Positions 20,941-30,198 of a stretch of 64,000 nt of DNA are shown one piece after another. The DNA comes from Prorocentrum cordatum (taxonomy: Eukaryota > Sar > Dinophyceae > Prorocentrales > Prorocentraceae). The position numbers and the translations under genes are program-made. Positions within the stretch are counted from its first letter, which is position 1. Each line of letters starts with the position of its first letter. The DNA lies in the NCBI GenBank assembly GCA_963575745.1, contig CAUYUJ010015831.1, positions 72,501 through 136,500 of the forward strand. The letters are read 5' to 3'. Under the pieces are notes generated by a model. It was not told the origin of the DNA. It worked only from the letters and a program-made list of their open reading frames with translations, and made no database searches.

Positions 20941-22371
20941 TCAGAGGGGGGGCAATCCGCTGCTGGAAGCGCTGGCCTTCGCGGCCTCCGCCTCACGCTG
21001 CGCCTTGGTAGCGCGGGCCTCGGCTGCCTCCGCCTCGCGCTTCGCCTTGGAAAACTTCACGGTGAGGCGAATCGTCTCGGCGCGCTCCTGGGGCCATCTA
21101 TTTTCTCTTGCACCCTACCCCCGCCCCCCCTCCTCTGTAATCCGTCTTCTCCCCAGGGCCTCCAGTCCTATGCCCGCCATCCCTCATTGTTTCGTTTGCT
21201 CCATTCCACCTCCTTCTCCCCCCCTCCTCATCCTTCTGTTTATCCCCCCTTCCTTCTCCCCCTCCTTATCCTCCTCCACCCCTCCCCCCACTCCTCATGC
21301 TTCCGCGCGTCCCCCCCTCCCTCCCTCTTACGACGCCCTTCCAATGGATTCCGCTCCTTCAACTCGACTGGGATCACCACGTGGATGTTGCCCGACATGA
21401 CCATCGTGATCGCGGGGCTCTCCTAACAATTGCGAGTACAAGGATGAGCGCTACATGGGGGAAGGATCAGGGAGGCATTGGGGGGTGCGTGTGTGCGTGC
21501 GTGTGCGTGTGCGTGTGCGTGTGTGTGCGTGTGTGTGCGTGTGTGTGTGCGTGTGCGCGGGGTGGGTGGGGCGGGGCGGGGGGGCGGCGGGGGATTGCGT
21601 TATGAGGGGGGTGCGAGGAGAGGGGTGGGATAGGGATAGGGAGGGACAGAGAGAGAGATGGGGAGGGAAGGGAGGAGAGCGAGGCGTGGACGGGATACAT
21701 AACATACACATAGAGGAGGCAAACGAGGGTCTCCTGCACTGGCGACTGCATGGGGTCTCCGCCGTACACGTCCTGGATGTCGGCCCCGCTCGCGCACAGG
21801 GTGTCTGGGGAGGCATTGGGGGGGGGGGGGGCGGAGAGAGAATGCGAAGGAGAAGGAGGATAAGGGAAGGATTAGACGAAAGAGGAGGAGGATAAGGAGG
21901 CGGGCCTTCGTCGACGGCCACCTCCGTCACGGGAACGCGCTCGGCGTTCGTGGGCGGCGGGCCCTGGGACTCCTCCGCCTTCAGGAACTTCTCGGGCGGA
22001 GGGCCGTCGGGTGGTCTCGGGAGCTTCGGCGGAGGGCCCTTGGGGGGTCTCGCCTTCTGGGGGATCGGCGTCTGCTCGGCCTGCTCGGGCGCCTTCCCTT
22101 GCTCGGTCTGCTGGGGCGCCACCTTCTTCTCGGCCTCCCCCTGGGGCTCAACCTTGCCCTCGGCCTTGTCCTCGGCCGTTGCGTCGTCCATTCGGGACAT
22201 CTTGGGGCGGAGCATGTTCTCGGGGGACAGCGGAGGGGGCGCCGTCGCTGGTGCTGGCGTCGGGATCGGCGCCGGGCCGGGCACCTTGCCGACCATGGCG
22301 GGGTGCTCCATGCGCGGCGCCCCCGAGCCTGCAGGAGGGGGGGGGCCCATTTTTGGCGTGTCGCCCACCAT
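20941..22371 (-). CDS. Proline-rich then coiled-coil protein, four exons with GC-AG and GA-AG introns
   Basis: Minus-strand exons 22371-21906, 21804-21734, 21422-21357 and 21087-20941 total 750 bases and join without a stop to give 249 residues. Exon 1 encodes MVGDTPKMGPPPP and long Pro/Ala/Glu/Lys stretches including PKGPPPKLPRPPDGPPPEKF. Exon 2 encodes TLCASGADIQDVYGGDPMQ. Exon 3 encodes SPAITMVMSGNIHVVIPVEL. Exon 4 encodes TIRLTVKFSKAKREAEAAEA and further KAQREAEAA-type helix, then GLPPL and the stop. Phases agree at all three junctions (1, 0, 0) and exons 2-4 have strong C/G-ending codon bias. Donors are GC, GA and GA; acceptors are AG, with a following G in two cases. PPPP runs suggest binding to SH3, EVH1 or profilin partners, but that is inference. 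A decayed SL lies 11 bases upstream of the ATG. Confidence 0.7.
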
Positions 22372-22382
22372 CTCTGCAACCG

Positions 22383-22403
22383 CTTGAGCCACAGAATGGC
22401 TCG
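22383..22403 (-). other. Relict spliced leader with small insertion
   Basis: The minus strand reads AGCCATT, then CTG, then TGGCTCAAG. The SL reads AGCCATT, T, TGGCTCAAG, so all 16 flanking bases match around a 2-base insertion. It lies just upstream of the ATG at 22371 in the same orientation. Confidence 0.55.
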
Positions 22404-22589
22404 AAGGATGTTTAGGGCGGGTCTCGGGTTTCGCAGGTAAGTTGGCGATGACGGGGATATCATGTAAGTAAATGTGGAGGTTGATGGGGTGGGGGGCTGA
22501 TGAACTGACGCAGGCCTGTGCTATGGGCGAGAGGGGGGTGGCACGTTGACATGTGCGATCGTTGTCTAGTTGTTGGAACGATGGCGAGC

Positions 22590-22860
22590 TGATGGGGCGA
22601 GGGGGGGGGGGATGATGAGGGAGCGGATGCGGGAGAGCGACGTTTGGCGTATCATAACACGACAGGGAGGGGGGGGGCGAGGAGGACGAGGAGGAAAGCG
22701 CGAAGTGGGAGAGGGGGGAGGGGGCGAATGGAGGAGGATAAGGAGGATGATAAGGAGAAGGAGGAGGAATGGGAGGGGGGGGGAACGGAGGAGGAATAGA
22801 AGGAGGAGAAGGATGAGGAGGAGGATAAGGAGGAGAAAGATAAGGAGAAGGAGGACGTAG
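22590..22860 (+). repeat. (GGA)n/(GGATAAGGA)n purine tract
   Basis: GGA units with regular GATAAGGA interruptions, open in several frames as an artefact. Confidence 0.85.
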
Positions 22861-22934
22861 GCAGGAGAGGATTACTCTTGCGCTAGTTGGCAGCGCGAAA
22901 CGCATCCACTTCGTCATGGGCAAAGCTGCAGTCA

Positions 22935-23305
22935 CTAAAGTTTCGCACGAGCTCGAAATCCACCGCCCCAAAATCGGGGCGCCAGGACCTCCACCCCATA
23001 CATGTTGCTTTCAATGGGCCCTCGTCCTAACCAAGTGTGGGTCGCAAAGCGTGCTTTATACCTACCGATCCTCCACGGCTCAGCTATTTTCTTACTGAAA
23101 ATCAAAACGTGCGAGCCTATGCTAATGTTCCCTGCGACGGCGGACATGAACCGCATGAAGTCCTCGCACATATAGCACCAAAGCGCACGCGGGTTCATGC
23201 GCTGGGCGCTCTCGCCCGGGTGATACATATAGTGATGTTTGTTGACGGTGCTCCACTTTTTCTTGAGCGATGCTTGGGCCAGGGACGCGAGCGCGCCATA
23301 TTTTT
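22935..23305 (-). pseudogene. C-terminal fragment of a transposase-like multicopy dinoflagellate protein
   Basis: The minus-strand frame runs from about 23305 to the stop at 22935-22937 and includes LAQASLKKKWSTVNKHHYMY, then HPGESAQRMNPRALWCYM, then IGRYKARF. From family knowledge, a very abundant uncharacterised dinoflagellate protein class ends with a segment of the form NPRxxWxYxDE followed by a helical stretch and an RWxxRF-type ending. I infer membership from this pattern. The larger copy at 39.5-41.4 kb ends in a comparable NYADESYN segment. An AT-rich run and (TA)n at 23300-23332 replace any upstream part, so this is an isolated fragment. Confidence 0.5.
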
Positions 23306-23655
23306 ATTATATATTTATATATATATATATATAAACTCGACCCGCCCTCGCAGCATCGAGCGGCGGCGCAGCACGGGGGCGCGGCACGGGGCCCGTCGAC
23401 GCAGCGCTGAACGGCCCGCGCGCGCGCCGCCGTGCGCTCAGCGGCTATATGACTCGGTGAGAATACTGCTGGTTCCCGATTGACAGCGCGAGGCTGTTTG
23501 CAATGCGCGGGGTTCGATGGGATTCCAGCGGCTGGCAGCCCTTCGCAGCAAGTGCAGAGTAGACTCTGGATTATAAGCCAATGGAGAGGGTGGCGATTTC
23601 GCCCGTTCCAACGCGTGGTGCCACGTCGATCAGGGTTCGCAGCCATTACGATGCA

Positions 23656-24260
23656 AACAGGAGGTTAAGTATTATATACATCAAGTAAGCAGGAATTCGA
23701 ATGGTCTGGTAATGGTTTGCTGCAGTTACGATGGAACCAACCTGGTTCTGTTATGATTACTAGGGTTATAGAACGTAGACCATGGTGTTCGCTACGGTTT
23801 TCACGAATGGCAATTGAAATCGCGTCGGTTGGTATATTGTTGTGAGTTTAACAACGTATACAACGTTAACCATCTGGTTGGGGAACGATTCCAATGATTT
23901 CAGCTGACGGCATGATCATTGGTGCAGCTTTACAAGAGTTACGACGTAAACAAGTGGGTAGTCATGGGTTGTCCTGGGTTGACCGTGGTTTGCTGCAGTC
24001 TTCATAAGAACATATGGTTCGGTTGCGGTTACAACCATTTCAGTGCAGATCATGCGGCCTGCTTCCAGTTTACAGCGATTTCAATGTACATCGCGTGGTT
24101 CAATAGGGTTGTTACAAATTCTGCAATATTGCTCGGTCTCTGGAATGTTTCCAACGCGTGCGATGTAGAAACTTCTGTTCGGATGCACTTGCATCGACTG
24201 CAGGTGGGTGTATGATATTACATTGTATAGCCTGCGGTTATGTAGGAGTTGCGTTAATTA
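23656..24260. other. AT-rich island with faint internal repetition
   Basis: GC content falls sharply compared with both flanks. Motifs such as GGTTTGCTGCAGT (near 23715 and 23987) and GGTTACAACC-like words recur irregularly. No ORF is supported. It could be a decayed element or a region of different origin. Confidence 0.45.
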
Positions 24261-24285
24261 TACTTAGGCATGGGGGGGGGCGTTG

Positions 24286-25130
24286 AATGCTTTCCGCCTG
24301 CAGCGCGCGCGTCGCTTGGCGGCGGCCGTTCGCGGGGTCCGCGGCCCATCGGCCGCGGGCGCGCGACGGCGCCGCGCCGCGTCGGCGCGCTTCTCAAAAC
24401 CCCGCGCGGAGCGCATGTTGCAGCCGCGCGGCGGCGCCGCGCTATATCGGCGCGTCAATCGCACGGTCGCGGCTCCGCGCTCGCGCCCCGTCCGCGGCCC
24501 CAGCGGCCGCGGCCGCGCGGCGGCGTTGCGCCCGATCGCGCGACGGCCGCTCGCCCTGACGCGAATTCGCCGCGACGACTGAGGCGCTTCGCGTCAGGGC
24601 GCCCGCTTCGGCGCGCCCCTGGCCTAGGTCGCGGCGCCCCGAGGGGGGGGGGGCGCCGTCGGCCGCGACCGCGCGTCGGCGCCGAGCCCGTCTGCCCCTC
24701 GGCGCGGCCGCGGCCCTGGCCCCCGACGGCTGAGGCCGCGCTGCGGCGCCGCGCCAACGCCCGCGAAGCCCGCGGCCCATCGGCCGCGGCCGCGCGACGG
24801 CGCCGCGCCTCATCGGCGCGCCCTTCGCCCCTTGCGCGCCCCCCCCCCCGCCCGCCCCCGCCGCCGCGCGTCGCAACATCTGCGCGCGCATCTCAGAGCC
24901 CCGCGCGGAGCTCCGCTGCTGCCGCGCGGCGGCGCCGCGCTATGTCTTCGCGCGGGTCGCGGGCCCGCGCTCGCGCCCTATCCGCAGCCCCAGCGGCCGC
25001 GGCCGCGCGGCGGCGTTGCGCCCGATCGCGCGACGGCCGCTCGCCCTGGCACGGGTGCCGCGAAGACTGCGGCGCCTCGGCTGGCGCGCGAAACCAGCGA
25101 ATGCGGCGCCGCTTGCAGAGGTAGTTTGGA
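24286..25130 (+). repeat. Two direct copies of a ~480-bp CpG-rich unit
   Basis: A 60-70-base segment beginning near 24498 (CCCCAGCGGCCGCGGCCGCG to GGCCGCTCGCCCTG) is repeated near 24978, an offset of 480. Other blocks (GCGGCCCATCGGCCGCG at ~24341 and ~24771, CCCGCGCGGAGC at ~24400 and ~24900) keep a similar offset. The CpG density is extreme. Open frames on both strands are composition artefacts. Confidence 0.8.
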
Positions 25131-25299
25131 GCCGCGGCGGCTCAGCACAACGCGGCAAATGAGGCTTGCGCGGGCCGCGAGCGCAGAGGCCCCATGGCGG
25201 GCGCATGCCGAAATCGAGGGGGGGGGGGGGGTGTGTCAGAGGACCCCGTATCTCACCTCACTTTAAGAACGAGTAAGAGTGAGACACGCAGGATTCCGC

Positions 25300-25376
25300 C
25301 GCAGCAGTATAGTAGTAGTTAATATAGTATTCGTAGCAGAGGTAGTGTAGTAGTAGTAGTAGTAGTAGTAGTAGTC

Positions 25377-25410
<34 letters not shown>

Positions 25411-25418
25411 TAGTAGTT

Positions 25419-25478
<60 letters not shown>

Positions 25479-25832
25479 TAGTGTAGTAGTAGTAGTAGTA
25501 GTAGTGGTGGTAAATGTCGTCGTTCGTGGCCGTGTTGGTAGTAGTAGTAGTAGTAGTAAGTAGTAGTAGTAGTAGTAGTAAGTGTTGTTGTAGGAGTAGT
25601 AGTAACAGTAGTAGTAAAAATCGTGGAAACCGTGGAAGTAGTAGTAGTAGTAGTAGTAGTCGTCGTCGTTGAAATAGTAGTGCTAGTATTACTAATGGGA
25701 GGAGTAGGAATACTAGTCGTAGTCGTAGTCGTAGTAGTAATAATTGTAATAACAGCCGTAGGTGAAGTAGCAATAGTTCTCGTAGTAATACTCAAACTAG
25801 TAGTAGTAGTAGTAGTAGTAGTGGTAGTAGTC

Positions 25833-25867
<35 letters not shown>

Positions 25868-25892
25868 CGTAGTCGTAGTAGTAGTAGCAGTG

Positions 25893-25940
<48 letters not shown>

Positions 25941-26033
25941 CTAGCCGCAGTAGTCGTAGTAGTATCCGCCGTAGTAGTAGTTGTAGTAGTAATAGTATTA
26001 ATATCATAGTAGTAGTCGTAGTAGTCGTAGTAA

Positions 26034-26107
<74 letters not shown>

Positions 26108-26165
26108 TAGATTTCCGTTATACTAAGTATAGTAGTAGTAGTTGTTGTAGCAGTGTAGTATAGTA
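25300..26165 (+). repeat. (AGT)n/(TAG)n microsatellite, about 850 bp
   Basis: Trinucleotide array with interruptions (CGT, AAT, GGT variants), one of the two longest in the window. The (ACT)n array at 59.1-59.75 kb is its reverse complement. Confidence 0.97.
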
Positions 26166-26194
26166 GTCGCAGGACAAGCAGCAATAGTAATTTA

Positions 26195-26360
26195 GTCGTC
26201 CCATTTCGGGCGCCCCGTGTCCCATTTCGGGGTGCCCATGTCCCATTTCGGGGGGGGGGCATGCCTCATGCCCCCTGTTCAGATCATCTCATGTCCCATT
26301 TCGGGTGGCCCGTGTCCCACTTTCGGCGTCCCTCGGGGCCCCTATGTCCCATTCCGTGGG
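26195..26360 (+). repeat. TGTCCCATTTCGGG minisatellite
   Basis: About six units of roughly 20-30 bp built on CCCATGTCCCATTTCGGG. It continues in altered form at 26795-26990. Confidence 0.85.
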
Positions 26361-26564
26361 TCGCTGAAAACATGTAGATTCGACAGGGTAAGACGTTGCT
26401 AAGCAATAGTTAAGCACACCCGCGCTAAGATTGCATTGATTTCATGTGTTCGTGCGTAGGGTTTCGTTTGGGTTGTGACCAATAACAACAAATTTAATCA
26501 CACTTTGTCGCGTTTACATGTAATCATGAACGATAAAACAAATTGATGTCCGCGTTTTGGTGTC

Positions 26565-26990
26565 CCTCCGTGTCCCCCCGTGTCCCCCCGTGTCCTTCCG
26601 TGTCCCTCCGTGTCCCTCCGTGTCCCTCCGTGTCCCTCCGTGTCCCTTTTGCGTGTCCCTAAATGTCCTTCCGTGTCCCTAAATGTCCTTCCGTGTCCGT
26701 AAATGTCCCTCCGTGTCCCTAAATGTCCCTGCATGTCCCTCCGTGTCCCCTTTTGCGCCCCCCCCCCCCCCCTTCCCCCCCAAGAGGTGCAATGTCCCAC
26801 TTTCGGCGTCGGACGAAAAATCGGTGTCCCACTCTCGGCGTCGGCCGAGCAATCGATGTCCCACTTTCGGCGTCGGGCGAGCAATCGATGTCCCACTTTC
26901 GGCGGCGAGCGAAACAATTATGCTTCTCGGCCCCCGAAACATTTGAAGTCCAAGTTTCGGCGACGCGCCTCCGAATAATTCGGTGTCCAA
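26565..26990 (+). repeat. (TGTCCCTCCG)n then TGTCCCACTTTCGGCGTCGG units
   Basis: A 10-bp array (26565-26755) is followed by about five ~31-bp units with TCCCACTTTCGGCG and CGAGCAATCGATG. The intervening 26365-26560 is AT-richer and holds no recognisable feature. Confidence 0.9.
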
Positions 26991-27289
26991 CTTCAGATGT
27001 CGCGGGCGACTGCTCTTACAGTTTCCTAGGGACTGCGCGTGCTAACTTTACATACGTTGCATTATGAAGCCAATTGTGGTATACTGAGTTGCCTCGCAGT
27101 ATAACGCGTTTGCTCGCAAGGTTAGCATATGGTATGATTCAGCTACGCCTGGGTCCTCACATTGCAACCACCTTGCATAGTATTGGTATAAATTGGCTGA
27201 CAATTGCTTAAACCTATATGGCTTCGTTTGGTGTCCGCACGTGCCCGCGAATGCCACCGCGCATCCCCCCGCGCCCCCATGCACATCCT

Positions 27290-27930
27290 CCATGTGCGCG
27301 CACGCGTACATACCAACGTACATAAAGTCATATACACATACACCCCCGCATGCATATGTACATACATACATGCATCCACACATTCATACATCCATGCATA
27401 TATACATAACTGCATGCATACATCACAAAAAAAAAGCTACATACCCACGTACGTATGCACGAACGGACGGCCACACCTACATACTTACATGCATACATAC
27501 TCAGGTACGTGCGCACGTGCGTGCGTGCATGCATACCGGCATCCACCCCTCCATCCATCCATCAATCCATCCATCGATCATGATCGATCGATGGATCGAT
27601 GGATGTATGTATGTATGGGTTTGTGGGTTGCAACCCACAAACCCATACATACATACAAAATTACAAACATACATAAGTACGTGCTTGCGTGCGCGCATGC
27701 ATGCATGAATACACGGGCACATACATTCACATGCATGCAGGCATGCAACCATACATACACTTACACACATACATGTGCACACATAGTTATAGACATATGC
27801 AAACATACATGTGCATATATGCATACACACATATATATACAGACACAGCCATGTACACACATACATGCACACATACACATATGTATGCGCACGTGCACGC
27901 ATGCACGCACGCACGCACGCGCGCGCACAT
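27290..27930 (+). repeat. (CATA)n/(TGCA)-rich tetranucleotide region
   Basis: Degenerate CATACATA and GCATGCAT units over about 600 bp, containing the perfect palindrome at 27604-27657 and a second imperfect one around 27570-27600 (ATCGATCATGATCGAT). Confidence 0.95.
27604..27657. repeat. Perfect 54-bp palindrome, no spacer
   Basis: The 27-base arm ending GGGTTTGTGGGTTG at 27630 is exactly complementary to the arm starting CAACCCACAAACCC at 27631. It should extrude as a cruciform and is likely to be unstable in cloning and sequencing. Confidence 0.95.
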
Positions 27931-27934
27931 TCCG

Positions 27935-28320
27935 GCGGGCCCGCCTAGACCCTGCAAAAAGCTGACACGCCTGCGCCGCCGTCCTCGTCCACTTCTTCCT
28001 CTTGCACCCAATGGGGCGCCTAAGGCGCGGTCGGGGGTCTCGTTCAAATCGCGGGGCATCTGGAACGCTCGACCCCTTCCCCAGGGACTGGCTCTTCGCC
28101 CCGCCCGTTCCTGACGGCCCTGGGGCACGAATGCGGCCCCTAGAGGACAATAGCCTGTTGCCTCTTGCTACTGGTGGTCGTGCATGGGGAGAGGGGAAGG
28201 AGAGCGAGTGGTGGCGGCGGATTGTGTGCAAACGCGGTCGCCGCAGAGGGCGCCCGCAGAATTGCCATCGTCTCCCCTCGTCCTCGCCCGCGCCCTCGCC
28301 CTGAGGAGGCGGGAGATGAG
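27935..28320. other. Unassigned GC-rich segment
   Basis: The part at 28030-28110 (GGAACGCTCGACCCC and CCCAGGGACTGG words) resembles the interior of the TIR element at 31151-31351, so it may be a dispersed repeat. No gene is supported. Confidence 0.35.
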
Positions 28321-28329
28321 GGGTCAAAA

Positions 28330-28740
28330 GGGGAGGCACGGGAGGAGGGTGAGGACGAGGAGGAGGAGGGGGAGGGGGAGAAGGAGGAAGGGAAGGAGGC
28401 GGAGGAGGAGGGCGAGGAGGGGGGAAGGAGGAAGAGGAGGAGGAGGAGGAGGAGGAGGAGGAGGAGGAGGAGGAGGGGCAGGAGGAGTAGGAGGACGAGG
28501 AGGAGGACGAGGAGGGGAGGGAGTTGAGGGGGGGGCGAGAAGGACGACGACGACGAGTAAAAGAAGGATGTCTTTGATGAGGAGGAGGAAAGGAGTAGCA
28601 GGATGAGAAGGATGAAGGGGCGGAGGAAGAGCGGGGGGAGGATGACGGGGGGCAGGGCGAGGAAGAGGAGGAGGCGGAGGAAGAGGAGGATAAGGCGGAG
28701 GAAGAGTGGAGGGGGGCAGAGGAGGAGGAGCAACAGCAGC
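28330..28740 (+). repeat. (GGA)n purine tract
   Basis: GGA/GGC-AGGAG repeats. Several overlapping frames are open as artefacts. Confidence 0.9.
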
Positions 28741-28874
28741 CGGAGCTTCCTCCTCCTCTGCCCGAGAGCGAGGCCCCGACCTTTTCGGTCCTCTCTTACG
28801 TTTGCTGTGCGTGCGCCTCCGTGATGCTTCAGTCGCCGCCACCTCTCGCTCTCCTTCCCCTCTGCCTAGGCCCT

Positions 28875-29860
28875 AAGCTACATCGATGGACATCGACGGG
28901 CGCCGAGGCGCATCGAGCGACATCGACGGACATCGACGGACACCGAGGGACACCGAGGGACACCGAGAGACATTGAAGGACACCGATGGACACCGACGGA
29001 CATCGGAAGACATCGACGGACACTGAAGGACACCGACGGACATCGAGGGACACCGACGGACATCCACGGACGCCGAGGGACATCGAGGGACACCGAGGGA
29101 CACCGACGGACATCGACGGACATCGACGGACACCGAGGGACACCGAGAGACATTGAAGGACACTGAGGGACACCGAGGGACATCGAGGGACACCGACGGA
29201 CACGGACGGACATCGACGGACACCGAGGGACACTGAGAGACACCGAGAGACATTGAGGGACACCGAGGGACACCGACGGACTCCGACGGACAGCGAGAGA
29301 CATCGACGGACACCGAGGGGCACCGACGGACATCGATAGACATCGAAGGACATCGACGGACACCGACGGACATCGACAGACATCGACGGACACCGACGGA
29401 CACCGACGGACACCGACGGACATCGACGGACTCCGATGCACACCGACGGACTCCGACGGACACCGACGGACATCGAGAGACATCGACGGACACCGAGGGA
29501 CATCGACGGACATCGATAGACACCGACGGACATCGACGGACACCGACGGACATCGAGAGACATCGACGGACACCGACGGACATCGAGGGACACCGAGAGA
29601 CATTCAAAGACACTGAGGGACACCGAAGGACATCGACGGACAAGGAGGGACGCCCAGAGATATTTAACCGATGAACACCGAGGACACCGACGGACCCCGA
29701 GATGCATGAAAGGGGCACTGAGGGACACCGATGGACATCGACGAACGTCGACGGACACCGAGGGACACCGAGAGACACTAAGGAGCACTGAGGGACACTG
29801 AGGGACACCGATGGACCTCAAGGGACACCGAGAGACATGGAGGGACACCGTTGGGGCCCT
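28875..29860 (+). repeat. 12-bp satellite (GACACCGAGGGA / GACATCGACGGA)n, about 1 kb
   Basis: Roughly 80 units of 12 bp, mainly alternating between CACCGAGGGA and CATCGACGGA forms. On the minus strand each two units encode eight residues of the type RCPSVSVD and the frame stays open for about 370 codons without a stop, which is expected for a 12-bp satellite lacking stops and is not evidence of a gene. Confidence 0.97.
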
Positions 29861-30198
29861 AGGGACAACGGTGCACGCGTGTTGGAGCGCCGGCGGATAC
29901 CCGAAGCCATCGAGGGACATCGTGTCTTGACCGATACGCAAGGCCTCCGGCCATGCTCGCCCAATGCCCTGTCCACCTTCACAGTCTCTCGCAGCCGGGC
30001 TCCAGCAGAGCGCGGACGGGGAAGGGAAGGGGGGCTCTGCTTATTGCTCGAGGCTCAGACTCGTTCTGGGGATGGTCGGGGGCCGCTTGGGCCCCTTGGT
30101 CACTGGCGGGCTTGGGGGCCCAAACGGCCCCCAACCATCGATTAATAAGCGGGCCCCCCAATCGCTCAAGTTGCGCAGACGCACTCCGATCCGCCGCC

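Noticed and set aside
28878-29800. Cys/Ser-rich secreted or metallothionein-like protein on the minus strand of the 29-kb region
   Set aside because: Regular 12-bp satellite; no signal peptide, no codon bias and no unique region.
28875-29860. CRISPR-like array
   Set aside because: Units are 12 bp with no spacers and the genome is eukaryotic.
30157-30169. CCAATCGCTCAAG before the Lys-rich gene as an SL relict
   Set aside because: Needs a 2-base gap and mismatches; could be chance, so not counted among the five.
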